Positions 33,936 through 45,860 of a stretch of DNA of 64,000 nt are shown piece by piece (position 1 is the stretch's first letter; every line of letters begins with the position of its first letter). A model generated the notes under the pieces. The model searched no databases and was not told the origin of the DNA. It saw nothing but the letters and a program-made list of their open reading frames with translations. This DNA comes from Oceanobacter mangrovi (GTDB lineage: Bacteria > Pseudomonadota > Gammaproteobacteria > Pseudomonadales > Oceanobacteraceae): contig NZ_JAHXZR010000001.1 of NCBI RefSeq assembly GCF_019740315.1, positions 806,001 to 870,000 of the forward strand, in the 5' to 3' direction. A program made the position numbers and the translations under genes.

Positions 33936-35831
33936 GTGAGTTTGGCCTTACGTCGTTATTTTTCCGCTGCACTGATATTGCTGCTTTTTTTATGGCAGGG
34001 TGCCGCGTTGGCTTTTCACAATGATCCTTCCGATAGCTCGGCCCAGCCACATCCGCTCACTCCAACCGGCTATCTGCTCGAAAGTGGCCAGCCGCTGGAT
34101 CTGGCAGCTGCCCGTGCGGCCAGTGGCTGGCAAGCACAGGAAAAACCCTTGCTGGTGCTGGCCAATGGCCCAGGAGCGGTATGGATTCACCTGCACCCCA
34201 GCTGGCCTGAACCATTGGCGCAGGACTGGATACTGAACTTGCGTTGGCATCTGTTGCAGCAGCTGGATGTTTATGTGCTCGACAGTGCTTCCGGTGACCT
34301 GCTGGCCAGCTATCCCAGGGCGACAGATTTTAATGGTCTGGATGCATTTCCCTATGCCTTTCCACTTAATGCTGCTGGTCATCAGCGGCTGGATATTTAC
34401 CTGCGTATAAACGCCCCGGAAAAACTCACCCTGCCATTGATGTTGTGGCCGCAAGATCTTTATGAAAGCCATATGCAGCAACGCAATTTACTGCTGGGGC
34501 TGTATCTGGGGGCGCTGGCCATCATGTTGCTGTACAACCTTTCGTTGTTTTTGCTGGTCAAGGTCAATAGTTATGGCTGGTACTGCCTGTATGTGCTGAG
34601 CATTTTGTTCTACACCATTGGTGTGAATGGGGTTGGCAACGCCTTCTTGTGGGGCTTCAACGACTGGCTGCAGCCGCGCGCCTATGGCTTGTTTGCGTCA
34701 ACGCCGTTTCTGTTTGCAGTACTGTTTTTGCGAAGCTTTCTGGAGTTGGGCCGTGCCTATGGCTGGCTGCGCTGGAGCAATACTCTGGTGGCCTGGTTCT
34801 GGGCACTGGTGCTGGTTGGCCATGTCTGGTTCCCGGGTGGAGCCATGGTGCTGATCACTGATGCCGGAGCATTGTTGAGTTGTTTGTTCGGGTTGCTGGT
34901 CGCTGTGGTGGTCTGGCGTCAGGGCAACCGTTCCGGCAAGTATGTGGTGTTGGCATGGGGCTTGTTGATGGTTGCCACCACCGTGTTGTTTCTGGGGCTG
35001 ACCAACCTGATTCCCTACCGGCTCTGGTATATGGATCTACAAAACGTTGGCGTGCTGCTGGAAATGCTGGTGCTGTCGGTGGCACTGGCAGAACGTATTA
35101 ATCGGGAACGTGATGACAAGCGGCTGGCGCAGGAACTCTCGCTGACCTATTACCGGCGGGCGCGTGAAGCCCAACATCAGGCGCTGGAAATTGAGCGACA
35201 GGCCAAGCAGCGGCTGGAGGATGAGGTGGATTGCCGTACCCGTGAATTACGGGATGCCCTGACCGAACTGGAGGTGGTCAACAAGGAGCTGAATTTCCGC
35301 AGCAAGATGGATGGCCTTACCGGGCTCGCCAATCGCAGCTATTTTGATCAGGCGATTGAAAAGGAAATCCTCACGTTCCGCCGCACTGGCAGGCCGCTGT
35401 CGCTGATCATGGGCGACCTCGATCATTTCAAGGGCCTCAACGACCATTATGGCCACCTGGCCGGCGACGCCTGCCTGATGATGGTGGCGGCGATCTGGGA
35501 GGCGGTGATCTTACCGGAAGGCGGCATGGTGGCTCGTTATGGCGGTGAAGAAATCATTGCCATCATGCCAGCCACAGACATCAGCCATGCCATGTATCTG
35601 GCCGAACAGATACGCGCTCGCATCGAAGCCCAGCCCTGTTACAGCAATGATCAGCAAATATCCGTGACCATTTCGCTGGGCGTTGCCCAGGCTGCTAACC
35701 AACAAACCAGCCCGGAATTGCTGATTCAGCAGGTCGATGAATCCCTCTATGAAGCCAAGGCTGCCGGTCGTAACTGTGTGGTCGCCAACTACATCGCGCT
35801 GGAACGTCAGGCTGATTGGTCTGCCAATTGA
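33936..35831 (+). CDS. 7TM-DISM diguanylate cyclase
   Basis: A 631-aa membrane signalling protein. Residues 1-27 are a signal peptide (ALILLLFLWQGAALAF). Residues 40-180 form the periplasmic 7TMR-DISMED2 sensor, followed by seven helices to about 395, a coiled coil (ERQAKQRLEDEVDCRTREL) and a GGDEF domain. The active site is RYGGEEI near residue 532, so cyclase activity is expected. The inhibitory I-site (RxxD five residues before) reads PEGG and is absent, so product feedback should be lost. The start is a GTG at 33936; a TTG two codons later is possible. Confidence 0.87.
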   Translation: MSLALRRYFSAALILLLFLWQGAALAFHNDPSDSSAQPHPLTPTGYLLESGQPLDLAAARAASGWQAQEKPLLVLANGPGAVWIHLHPSWPEPLAQDWILNLRWHLLQQLDVYVLDSASGDLLASYPRATDFNGLDAFPYAFPLNAAGHQRLDIYLRINAPEKLTLPLMLWPQDLYESHMQQRNLLLGLYLGALAIMLLYNLSLFLLVKVNSYGWYCLYVLSILFYTIGVNGVGNAFLWGFNDWLQPRAYGLFASTPFLFAVLFLRSFLELGRAYGWLRWSNTLVAWFWALVLVGHVWFPGGAMVLITDAGALLSCLFGLLVAVVVWRQGNRSGKYVVLAWGLLMVATTVLFLGLTNLIPYRLWYMDLQNVGVLLEMLVLSVALAERINRERDDKRLAQELSLTYYRRAREAQHQALEIERQAKQRLEDEVDCRTRELRDALTELEVVNKELNFRSKMDGLTGLANRSYFDQAIEKEILTFRRTGRPLSLIMGDLDHFKGLNDHYGHLAGDACLMMVAAIWEAVILPEGGMVARYGGEEIIAIMPATDISHAMYLAEQIRARIEAQPCYSNDQQISVTISLGVAQAANQQTSPELLIQQVDESLYEAKAAGRNCVVANYIALERQADWSAN

Positions 35832-35910
35832 ACGTCGGCAGGGTTAGGCGCGCCGGCCTGGTATAGAATCGCCCGGCCAGTTGAGCGGAAATTGTTGAGC
35901 GGGAACCTTT

Positions 35911-36501
35911 ATGAAAATCTACCTTGCCGGGCCAGAAGTCTTCTTGCCCAACGCTGTTGAAATGGGCGCTGCCAAAAAAGCCCTCTGCGCCCACTATGGC
36001 TTTGAAGGTCTGTATCCGTTGGATAGTGAGCTGGATGCCGGACAGTTGGATGATGGAGCGGAAGATCCGCGCCAGCTGGCGTTTGCCATCAGTTATGGCA
36101 ATGAAGGTCTGATTCAGCAAGCCGATGTGATCATTGCCAACCTGACGCCATTTCGCGGCGTCAGTGCCGATGTGGGTACTGTCTATGAATTGGGCCTGGC
36201 GCGTGGGTTGGGCAAACAACTGTTGGCATACAGTAATGATCCGCGCCCTTTCGCCGACCGCACCATGGCCTTGTATGGCGCTGCCGAATCCCTCTTTGGC
36301 CGTGATGAACAACAACCGCTGCGGGACCATGACGGCCTCTCGGTGGAAGACTTCGGCCTGCACGATAACCTGATGATTGAAGGTGGCATCCGGTTGGCGG
36401 CTGGCCGTTTTATGATTCGTAATGTTGCCGATGGTGAGCGCTACACCGACCTGACCGCCTTTGAAGAGCTGCTGCGCTGGCTCGCTGATGCGCCACGCTA
36501 G
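35911..36501 (+). CDS. Nucleoside 2-deoxyribosyltransferase family protein
   Basis: A 196-aa protein of the nucleoside 2-deoxyribosyltransferase (NDT) family (COG3613). The N-terminus MKIYLAGPEVFLPNA and the motif ANLTPFRGVSADVGTVYELGLA, with the Asp and the catalytic Glu (GTVYELG), are clear. NDT moves deoxyribose between bases in nucleoside salvage; some relatives hydrolyse nucleotides. It overlaps the tail of the opposing gene by four bases. A ribosome site is poor but the MKIYLAGP start is conserved. Confidence 0.85.
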   Translation: MKIYLAGPEVFLPNAVEMGAAKKALCAHYGFEGLYPLDSELDAGQLDDGAEDPRQLAFAISYGNEGLIQQADVIIANLTPFRGVSADVGTVYELGLARGLGKQLLAYSNDPRPFADRTMALYGAAESLFGRDEQQPLRDHDGLSVEDFGLHDNLMIEGGIRLAAGRFMIRNVADGERYTDLTAFEELLRWLADAPR

Positions 36502-38792
36502 TGCAGGGCATGGACATACCCCAGCTGGGCCTCGATTTCATGGGCTTCGACCGGTTGTGAGTAGAGGAATCCCTGTACTTCGTTACAACCCTTGCCGATC
36601 AGAAAACGGACCTGCTCCGGGTTTTCCACGCCTTCGGCAATGATGCGCAAGTCGAGCCCGCGTGCCAGTGCGACCAGCGCAGTGATGATTTTCTGGCTGC
36701 CACTGTCGAGATGCAGATCCTGGATAAAGGAACGGTCGATCTTGAGTTTGTCGATCGGCAGATCTTTCAGATACGACAGTGATGAATAGCCGGTACCAAA
36801 GTCGTCGATGGCAATCGTGATGCCGAGTGCCCGAATGCCATTCAGTTCGCGCAGTGATTGCTCGCTGCGCTGGACGATAAAGTCTTCGGTGATTTCAATT
36901 TCGATACTCAGCGGGTCGCAGCCGGTGTCTTGCAAGATGTGGCTGAATTCATTGTGGAAGCTGCCCTTTTGCAACCGTGCCCCTGTGACGTTGACGGCCA
37001 TCTTGCGGAAGTTCACGCCGCTGTCCTGCCATTGGCGGGCTTGTTGGCAGGCATGCCGAAATACCCATTCTTCCAGGGCTGGCAGCAGTGACATCTTTTC
37101 TGCGATGGGCAAAAACACATTGGGCAGAATCTTGCCCCGCTCCGGGTGATTCCAGCGCACCAGTGCCTCGACGCCCACCACTTCTTCACTGATCAGGTCA
37201 TATTGTGGCTGATAGACCAGATACAGCTGGTCGGTTTCAATCGCCTGGTGCAGTTCAAAATCGAGCTTGATCAGCTCGGCGTATTCGCGGTCATAACCCT
37301 GTTTGTAAAAGTGGAAACCGGCCTTGCCGGAATCCTTGGCGCGATACATCGAAGCATCGGCGTTGCGCAGCAGGGTGTCGTAATCATGGCCATCGGTGGG
37401 GTACACGCAAATGCCGATACTGGCGGTAACCCGCACAGATTCGCCCCGGATGGAAAACGGCACGTTGAGTTTTTTCATGATTTTGTGGGAAACCTGCAGG
37501 ACAGCATCGTCCTGTTCCAGCCCTTCAACAATCACCACAAACTCGTCGCCACCCAGTCGTGCGACGGTATCGTCACTGCGCAAAGATCCCTGCAGCAGTT
37601 CGGCGACCTTGATCAGCACTTCGTCACCCGCCATATGGCCAAACGCATCGTTGATGTATTTGAAGTTGTCGAGGTCGATAAACATCAGCGCAAAGCGGTT
37701 CTGGCGGCGGCCGCAGCGGTTAATGGCTGCTTCCACCAGGCGTTTCAACAGCACCCGGTTAGGCAGCCCGGTAAGGCAATCGTGCAAGGCCAGTTTTTCC
37801 AGCTGGCGATTGGCATCTTCCAGTTCACTGATATCGATAAACGACATGATCAGGTGCTCAACCTGGTTGTGCGGGCCGGTGGAAGTACAGACCGACAGCT
37901 GAATCGGAAAGCGGCTGCCGTCCTTGTGAATGGCAACATGTTGGCCGCTCCATTCACTGTGCTCATTAAAGAAGTTCTTCTGTACCGAAAAGTGGCCGGA
38001 GCGGTGGCTGTTTTCGAGAAAATCGGCGCAGGTCAGCAAGGGCAGGTCGGGGTCTGTCAGACCCGTCATACGTTTGAAGGATTCGTTGACGTGCAGAATC
38101 TGCATTTGCGGATTCAAAATCAGCATCGCCTCACCGGCTTCCTGAAAGGCGGTGGCAAAGGTGCGGATCTCGCGTTCCTTCTCCAGTCGCCCGGCAATAT
38201 CTACCACGGTGGCGGCCACTTCAACGCCAGCCGATGACTTGATCGGGCTGAGGCTCAGCTCGATATCAATCAGCTGGCCGTTACGGTGGCGGCCTTTTAC
38301 CGGCCGGGTGGCGAACAGGTTGGGGCGCGGATGTGCCTGGATATAGCCGTCAAACAGACCCTGATGGGTCGGTAATATGTGGGGTGGTAGCAGAATCTCC
38401 AGCGGCTGGCCGATCAGTTCATCGGGCTGGTAACCAAACATGTTCCCGAGAGCCGGATTACAGGTGAGGATGTGGCCGCTTTCACCGGCAATCAGAAAAC
38501 CGTGAATATGGCTGTCGACCATGCTCTGGATCTGCTCATGATCCTTCAGCCGTTGTTCGGCCTGCAAGCGTGCCTGTTCAGAGCTGCTGAGCTCAGCGCG
38601 GGCATGATTCAGGCGCCACTGACGACGGGCGGAGACGGAGTAAAACAGCCAGATCAATAACGACAGCGGCGCTACCGCCGTGGTTGCCATGGTCAATGTG
38701 GTGGTCGCCAGGCCGGTTTGCAGCCACACCAGCATCGCTGCCAGTATGGCGATTACCGCGCCACTGATGATCACGTGTTTTTTATAGTTCAT
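36498..38792 (-). CDS. PAS-PAS-GGDEF-EAL protein (cyclic-di-GMP phosphodiesterase/cyclase)
   Basis: A 764-aa protein with two N-terminal membrane helices (residues 8-52), a coiled coil, two PAS domains (about 90-205 and 210-330), GGDEF (about 340-500) and EAL (about 510-760). The GGDEF site is intact (RLGGDEF), with an I-site RSDD five residues before. The EAL domain keeps VEALVRW, the Glu of IEITED, IDDFGTGYSS, KIDRSF and AEGVEN, so phosphodiesterase activity is expected. Which activity dominates cannot be told. The two hydrophobic segments are separated by only a few residues, so sensing is probably cytoplasmic through PAS. Confidence 0.9.
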   Translation of the reverse strand: MNYKKHVIISGAVIAILAAMLVWLQTGLATTTLTMATTAVAPLSLLIWLFYSVSARRQWRLNHARAELSSSEQARLQAEQRLKDHEQIQSMVDSHIHGFLIAGESGHILTCNPALGNMFGYQPDELIGQPLEILLPPHILPTHQGLFDGYIQAHPRPNLFATRPVKGRHRNGQLIDIELSLSPIKSSAGVEVAATVVDIAGRLEKEREIRTFATAFQEAGEAMLILNPQMQILHVNESFKRMTGLTDPDLPLLTCADFLENSHRSGHFSVQKNFFNEHSEWSGQHVAIHKDGSRFPIQLSVCTSTGPHNQVEHLIMSFIDISELEDANRQLEKLALHDCLTGLPNRVLLKRLVEAAINRCGRRQNRFALMFIDLDNFKYINDAFGHMAGDEVLIKVAELLQGSLRSDDTVARLGGDEFVVIVEGLEQDDAVLQVSHKIMKKLNVPFSIRGESVRVTASIGICVYPTDGHDYDTLLRNADASMYRAKDSGKAGFHFYKQGYDREYAELIKLDFELHQAIETDQLYLVYQPQYDLISEEVVGVEALVRWNHPERGKILPNVFLPIAEKMSLLPALEEWVFRHACQQARQWQDSGVNFRKMAVNVTGARLQKGSFHNEFSHILQDTGCDPLSIEIEITEDFIVQRSEQSLRELNGIRALGITIAIDDFGTGYSSLSYLKDLPIDKLKIDRSFIQDLHLDSGSQKIITALVALARGLDLRIIAEGVENPEQVRFLIGKGCNEVQGFLYSQPVEAHEIEAQLGYVHALH

Positions 38793-41504
<2,712 letters not shown>

Positions 41505-41523
41505 GCGCCTGACGCTGGTTAGA

Positions 41524-41562
41524 AAAAACGGCTTCCCGGACCTGGTCCGGGAAGCCGTTTTT
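41524..41562. terminator. Bidirectional terminator between katG and the opposing TRAP binding protein
   Basis: AAAAACGGCTTCCCGGA (41524-41540) and TCCGGGAAGCCGTTTTT (41546-41562) form a perfect 17-bp stem with A- and T-runs on either side, so it works for both converging transcripts. Confidence 0.95.
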
Positions 41563-41572
41563 GTTTGTACGT

Positions 41573-42712
41573 TTACAGCGCTGCAGCCGTTTTGGAAGCA
41601 TCTGCTTTTGAGAACTCACCAATCAGCTCGTTGGCACGCTGGTACAGGTGCTTGCCGTTGAGCTTTTCAGCGTCCATATCTGCAATCCAGTCATCGATGA
41701 CCGGTTGTACCAGTTCACGGATATGGCTGGTTTCCTGTGGATCAATCACATAGATCGGGTTGTGAGTGGATTCGGCCAGTTGTTTGCCTTCATCACCCAT
41801 TTCATCCAGCACCTTGCCGAAGTGTGCTGCCAGTGGCAGGCCGGAGTGGCGGTCAATAATGGCGCGCAGGTCAGCTGGCAGTGACTCGTAGCTCTTCTTG
41901 TTCATGCTGAACAGGAACACCTGAGCGTAGAGACCACGATCACCACTCATCTCGGTATGGGAAGACACCAGTTCATGGACTTTCATTGGCCCCAGAATGT
42001 CGTAAGACAGCGAGGCAACGTCGATCACGCCCTTGGATAGCGCGGATGCCATTTGTGGTGCCGGCATAAAGATCGGCATCGCACCCATACGGGTATAGGC
42101 TTCCGCGATCACCTTGTTGGGTGCCCGTACTTTCAGATCCTTGAGGTCTGCCGCACTGTGAATGGCCTTGTCACGGGAGTGCAGCACGCCGGTGGCGTTG
42201 GTGTGAATGGTCAGCAGTTTGACGTCGTCAAAAGCTTCTTTCATTTCTTCATCTGCGTATTGCTGAATGGCCTGGCTGGTGATTTCAGCGCGGCCAGCCA
42301 TAAATGGCAGTTCAAATACTTCAGACTTGTTGAAACGGCCAGGCGTATAGCCAGCCACGGTCCAGGTGATGTCTACCATGCCTTTGCGAGACTGGTCGAA
42401 CAATTGTGGTGGTTTGCCGCCCAGCTGCATGGCCGGGTAAACGTCGATGTGAATGCGACCATTGGATTCTTGTTCAATCGCTTCTGCCCAGGGCACCAGC
42501 AAGCGGGTATGTACCCCGGATGATGGCGGCAGCTGGTGGTGCATCTTGAAGTTGAATTCCGCCGCCAGCGCAGTGCCGGAAACCATCAGCATGGCGACGG
42601 CAGCGGTCAGTTTTTGGCTCAGCCTGCGCGGCTGTTTTGGGGGATGTTTTAGGGTTCGGGAAGCCTGCTGGATTTGGGCTGGCTGCTTCGAGTTGGGTAC
42701 CTTGCTAAACAT
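41573..42712 (-). CDS. Orphan TRAP transporter substrate-binding protein (DctP family)
   Basis: A 379-aa DctP-type protein. The ATG at 42712 has GAGGTG six bases upstream; an ATG at 42757 gives a longer leader. A basic region of about 35 residues precedes the hydrophobic signal (KLTAAVAMLMVSGTALAA). The mature protein begins EFNFKMHHQLPPSSGVHT; DLKVRAPNKVIAEAYTRMGA is the DctP ligand loop with Arg. No DctQ or DctM gene is nearby, so it must share a permease encoded elsewhere. It follows the Rieske oxygenase gene on the same strand, suggesting an aromatic-acid ligand. Confidence 0.85.
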   Translation of the reverse strand: MFSKVPNSKQPAQIQQASRTLKHPPKQPRRLSQKLTAAVAMLMVSGTALAAEFNFKMHHQLPPSSGVHTRLLVPWAEAIEQESNGRIHIDVYPAMQLGGKPPQLFDQSRKGMVDITWTVAGYTPGRFNKSEVFELPFMAGRAEITSQAIQQYADEEMKEAFDDVKLLTIHTNATGVLHSRDKAIHSAADLKDLKVRAPNKVIAEAYTRMGAMPIFMPAPQMASALSKGVIDVASLSYDILGPMKVHELVSSHTEMSGDRGLYAQVFLFSMNKKSYESLPADLRAIIDRHSGLPLAAHFGKVLDEMGDEGKQLAESTHNPIYVIDPQETSHIRELVQPVIDDWIADMDAEKLNGKHLYQRANELIGEFSKADASKTAAAL

Positions 42713-42850
42713 GTTTTTCACCTCGTTATTATTTTTGGTGTGGTGCTGGTTGGCCAACGGTCGTCAGACGGTTGGCTGGCAGGGGATTCTTCTGCTGGAA
42801 TCCCTTGCTGCCTTTTATGGTATTGCTATTAGTGGTGTTGCTATGGCTGA

Positions 42851-43948
42851 TCAGGTGACTGGCAGGTTCTCCTGCTTCAGCTGCTCGATGATGCGGCGGG
42901 CACGGTTAGGCCCAACATCGACGTGGATGTCGATCATTGGCTCACCGGCAAACCGTTTCATGTTTTCGTATTGCGCTTCGATCACCACCTTGTCTTCGTC
43001 AAAGGTCATGGCAGTCTGATCGACGACTTTCTTTTTGATCTCCTCAATGTTCTGGGTCGGATTGGTTGCCATGGTCCAGAAGTAATGGCAGCTGGTAGAG
43101 GTTTCCGGTGTCAGTCCATGGAAGCCACGCATATGGAAGCCACCACGGTTCGGATTGGTGATGTCATCGGTGCCGTGATCAATCGCGCCGGTCCAGATTT
43201 CCTGGTGGGACGGCAGAAAACGTACTTCCTGCCAGCGGTCGATCCTGTCCTTGAACGGGTAGGCGGCCTTGTAGGTTGGCGGTGGCTCGGAGTTTGGCAT
43301 ATGACGCACAACCAGCACTGAGGTGTCATCACTCTCGACCGTCAGTTTGGCATTCATGTGAATACTGGCGTTGCCACCGATAGTGCGCAGGTGCACATAA
43401 CCCAGGTGGCTGAGGTCGAGCAGGTTGTCGTGAATCAGCTGGTACGGCGCGTTGTAATGGTAAACATCGCCGTCGAACACAAAGCTCGGGTCGTCGTGAA
43501 CCTTGTATTCCGGTGGCTCACAGGTCGGCTCGCTGTCACGTTCGGTGCCGAACCAGATCCATACCAGCTGGTTACGTTCGCGCACATGGTAAGCGCCAAC
43601 TTTGGCCTTGCGTGGAATCTTTTCCTGACCGGGGATTTCGGTGCACTGACCGTTTTCATCAAACAGCAGCCCATGGTAGCCGCAGCGGATACCGGTGGCT
43701 TCCACGGTTCCGGCTGACAACGGCAGGTGACGGTGACAGCAACGGTCTTCGACCGCTGCCACTTCGCCGTTGCCCAGTCGGAACAGTACTACCGGCTCGT
43801 TCAACAGGGTGCGGCCGACCGGCGTATCAGCAAGCTCCTTGCTGTGGGCGGCGACGTACCACATATCGAGCGGGTAGGCGCCTTGCTGGCGTCCAGGCTG
43901 ATCTTTGGGAGTGCTGCTGACTCCCGGAATGTAGAGTGACACTGTCAT
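42851..43948 (-). CDS. Rieske oxygenase, vanillate O-demethylase (VanA) type
   Basis: A 365-aa Rieske non-haem iron oxygenase of the VanA/phthalate group. Rieske ligands are Cys70, His72, Cys89 and His92 (CCHRHLPLS, CGYHG). The iron site is DNLLDLSHLGYVH, with His181, His186 and Asp178. These enzymes work without a beta subunit, demethylating methoxybenzoates or hydroxylating aromatic acids, with electrons from a VanB-type reductase; that reductase gene is immediately upstream. Substrate is unknown. It lies in an operon order MarR, reductase, oxygenase, TRAP binding protein. Confidence 0.88.
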   Translation of the reverse strand: MTVSLYIPGVSSTPKDQPGRQQGAYPLDMWYVAAHSKELADTPVGRTLLNEPVVLFRLGNGEVAAVEDRCCHRHLPLSAGTVEATGIRCGYHGLLFDENGQCTEIPGQEKIPRKAKVGAYHVRERNQLVWIWFGTERDSEPTCEPPEYKVHDDPSFVFDGDVYHYNAPYQLIHDNLLDLSHLGYVHLRTIGGNASIHMNAKLTVESDDTSVLVVRHMPNSEPPPTYKAAYPFKDRIDRWQEVRFLPSHQEIWTGAIDHGTDDITNPNRGGFHMRGFHGLTPETSTSCHYFWTMATNPTQNIEEIKKKVVDQTAMTFDEDKVVIEAQYENMKRFAGEPMIDIHVDVGPNRARRIIEQLKQENLPVT

Positions 43949-44018
43949 GGCTAACTCCGTAGTTGTTGTTGTCTGGAGTGGTTGTGGTGGTTTTGTTTGC
44001 TTGCAGGATGGAACTGTT

Positions 44019-44999
44019 CTAGCAATCGAGCACCAGGCGTGGGCCCAGTGCCCGGGAGCAACACGGTGTGAAGCAGGCGTTAGAGGCCTTTTCTTCGTCG
44101 TTGAGGAAGCTGTCGCGATGGTCTGGAGTGCCGTCGATCAAACGGGTAACGCAGGAACCACAGATGCCGGATTCACAAGAGGAGTTGATGTCGATACCGG
44201 CATCTTCCAGGGCTTCCAGGGCGCTTTCATCAGCGCCAACTTGGATGATCTGGCCGGTGCTTTGAATAAGGATTTCAAACGCTTTGTCTTCACCGTCGTT
44301 GTTGGTGTTGTTGTCAGTGGAGGAAACCGGAGCCGCAAAAAACTCCCGGTGCAGACGTTCACTGGCCCACTGCTGCTGACGACCGGCTTCGAGTACGTAG
44401 TCGATAAATCCGGCCGGGCCACAAACATACAGATGGCTGCCAGCAGGGGCTGCCTTGAGCACACTGTCCATGTCCAGCTGCTGTTGCTGGTCGTTGAAAT
44501 AACACTGGCTGTGAGTCGCCAGTTCACCCGTCATAAACTCGTCGGTATAGGCAGCGGTGGTTGCTGAACGGGCGGCGTAATGAACTTCAAATGAACCGCT
44601 GGTGGCACTCAGTTCACGTGCCATTGCGAGAATCGGCGTAATACCAATACCACCGGCAACCAGCACGGCGTGTGGGGCGTTGGCGGCAAGTGCGAACAGG
44701 TTACGCGGCTCACTGATCTTGATGGCCTGACCTGCCTGCAGCTGCTCGTGCACCTCAATGGAACCACCGCGCGACGCCGGATCTTTCAGCACCGCAATCT
44801 GGTAGCTGTCACAGCTGTGCTGTTCAGGACCGGCCGGATTCACTAACGAATACTGGCGTACCAGTCCGGATGGCAGCTGAATATCGATATGGGCACCGGC
44901 GCTGAAAGCCACCAATGGCTGACCATCAGCAGCGATCAGATCAAGACCGCACACGCCTTCGGCAAGCTGATATTTGGCTTTGATAATGGCATCAATCAT
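44019..44999 (-). CDS. Phthalate/vanillate-type oxygenase reductase (VanB-like)
   Basis: A 326-aa reductase: FMN domain (RQYSLVNPAG near residue 48), NAD domain (VAGGIGITPILAMA near 115) and a C-terminal plant-type [2Fe-2S] domain with CESGICGSC and a distant Cys. A Ser/Thr/Asn-rich linker (about residues 227-237) separates the last domain. It supplies electrons to the Rieske oxygenase encoded next. Two MarR-type operator palindromes sit 26-71 bases upstream of its ATG. Confidence 0.9.
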   Translation of the reverse strand: MIDAIIKAKYQLAEGVCGLDLIAADGQPLVAFSAGAHIDIQLPSGLVRQYSLVNPAGPEQHSCDSYQIAVLKDPASRGGSIEVHEQLQAGQAIKISEPRNLFALAANAPHAVLVAGGIGITPILAMARELSATSGSFEVHYAARSATTAAYTDEFMTGELATHSQCYFNDQQQQLDMDSVLKAAPAGSHLYVCGPAGFIDYVLEAGRQQQWASERLHREFFAAPVSSTDNNTNNDGEDKAFEILIQSTGQIIQVGADESALEALEDAGIDINSSCESGICGSCVTRLIDGTPDHRDSFLNDEEKASNACFTPCCSRALGPRLVLDC

Positions 45000-45024
45000 G
45001 GCTGAAACCCTTTTTATATTTATT

Positions 45025-45070
45025 GTTGATGTATCAACGATAGTGGCAATATTGTTGTGGTGTCAACAAT
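45025..45070. promoter_or_regulatory. Paired operator palindromes upstream of the Rieske operon
   Basis: GTTGAT-GT-ATCAAC (45025-45038) and ATTGTTG-TGGTGT-CAACAAT (45051-45070) are two dyads with related GTTG/CAAC arms. Their centres are 29 bp apart, about three helical turns, so two dimers could bind the same face. They lie just upstream of the reductase start at 44999 and downstream of the marR gene. Confidence 0.68.
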
Positions 45071-45241
45071 TTGGTTATTGGGTTTTTGCGTTGGGGTATT
45101 CAGAGGGCGGGCGATGGCTTTTGAGTGACAGGCAGGTCAGGAACGACATATTGCGGGGCAGCGGCTGTTCGAGCCGCTGCCGGTGAGGGTGCCTGTCTGG
45201 CGGCCAGTTGGCTTGTCTGAGGTGGCGGAAAAACAGAGGTT

Positions 45242-45718
45242 TCAGTCAGGATTAAAGGCGTTAACAGCACCAACACGGGCGTTCAGTCGATTGAGGAAAT
45301 CAACTAGTTGGGTACGTTCCTGTTCGGAAAATTCGGCCAGCAACAGCTGTTCGCGCTGGATCGCCAGTTCAAAAATCTGATCGTGCATCAGCTGGCCCGA
45401 AGCCGTCAGTGACACCAGCATCTGACGGGCGTCAGTCGGGTCCGTTTGCAAGGTCACCAGCTGCTCCTTGTGCATTTGTTTCAGTGAGCGGCTGACTGCA
45501 GCCTTGTCGAGACCAATCACCTGACACATGCGGTTGGGCGGAATATTGTTTTCGGCTTTCAGCATCGCCAATAAACGCCATTCGACAATGCCGACACCAA
45601 ATTTGCGCCGGTACAAACGAGAGGCACCACTGGAAAGCTTGTTGGCCAGAAAGTTCACCAGCGCGGGAACGTAGCTGTCCAGTTGCAGAGTGTGATCGGG
45701 GCGAGAAGGCTGAGTCAT
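45242..45718 (-). CDS. MarR-family regulator
   Basis: A 158-aa MarR protein starting at the ATG at 45718 (MTQPSRPDH); longer starts run into non-conserved sequence. The winged helix is at about residues 50-105 (NRMCQVIGLDKAAVSRSLKQM, wing DPTDARQMLVSLT). It lies upstream of the reductase/Rieske genes on the same strand, with a gap holding two palindromes, so it probably represses them until an aromatic ligand binds. Confidence 0.85.
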   Translation of the reverse strand: MTQPSRPDHTLQLDSYVPALVNFLANKLSSGASRLYRRKFGVGIVEWRLLAMLKAENNIPPNRMCQVIGLDKAAVSRSLKQMHKEQLVTLQTDPTDARQMLVSLTASGQLMHDQIFELAIQREQLLLAEFSEQERTQLVDFLNRLNARVGAVNAFNPD

Positions 45719-45860
45719 GGAATGCAGGGCAACAGTGGTACACAGAGGGCAGATTACACCACAGGACGCCCTCCCTGTGTCGGGTTTTCCACAGCCGTTA
45801 GCGTAAACCTTGCCGCAAGCCGACATTTTCGGCTTCGGCAAGGCGTGTGTGCTTGATCAA

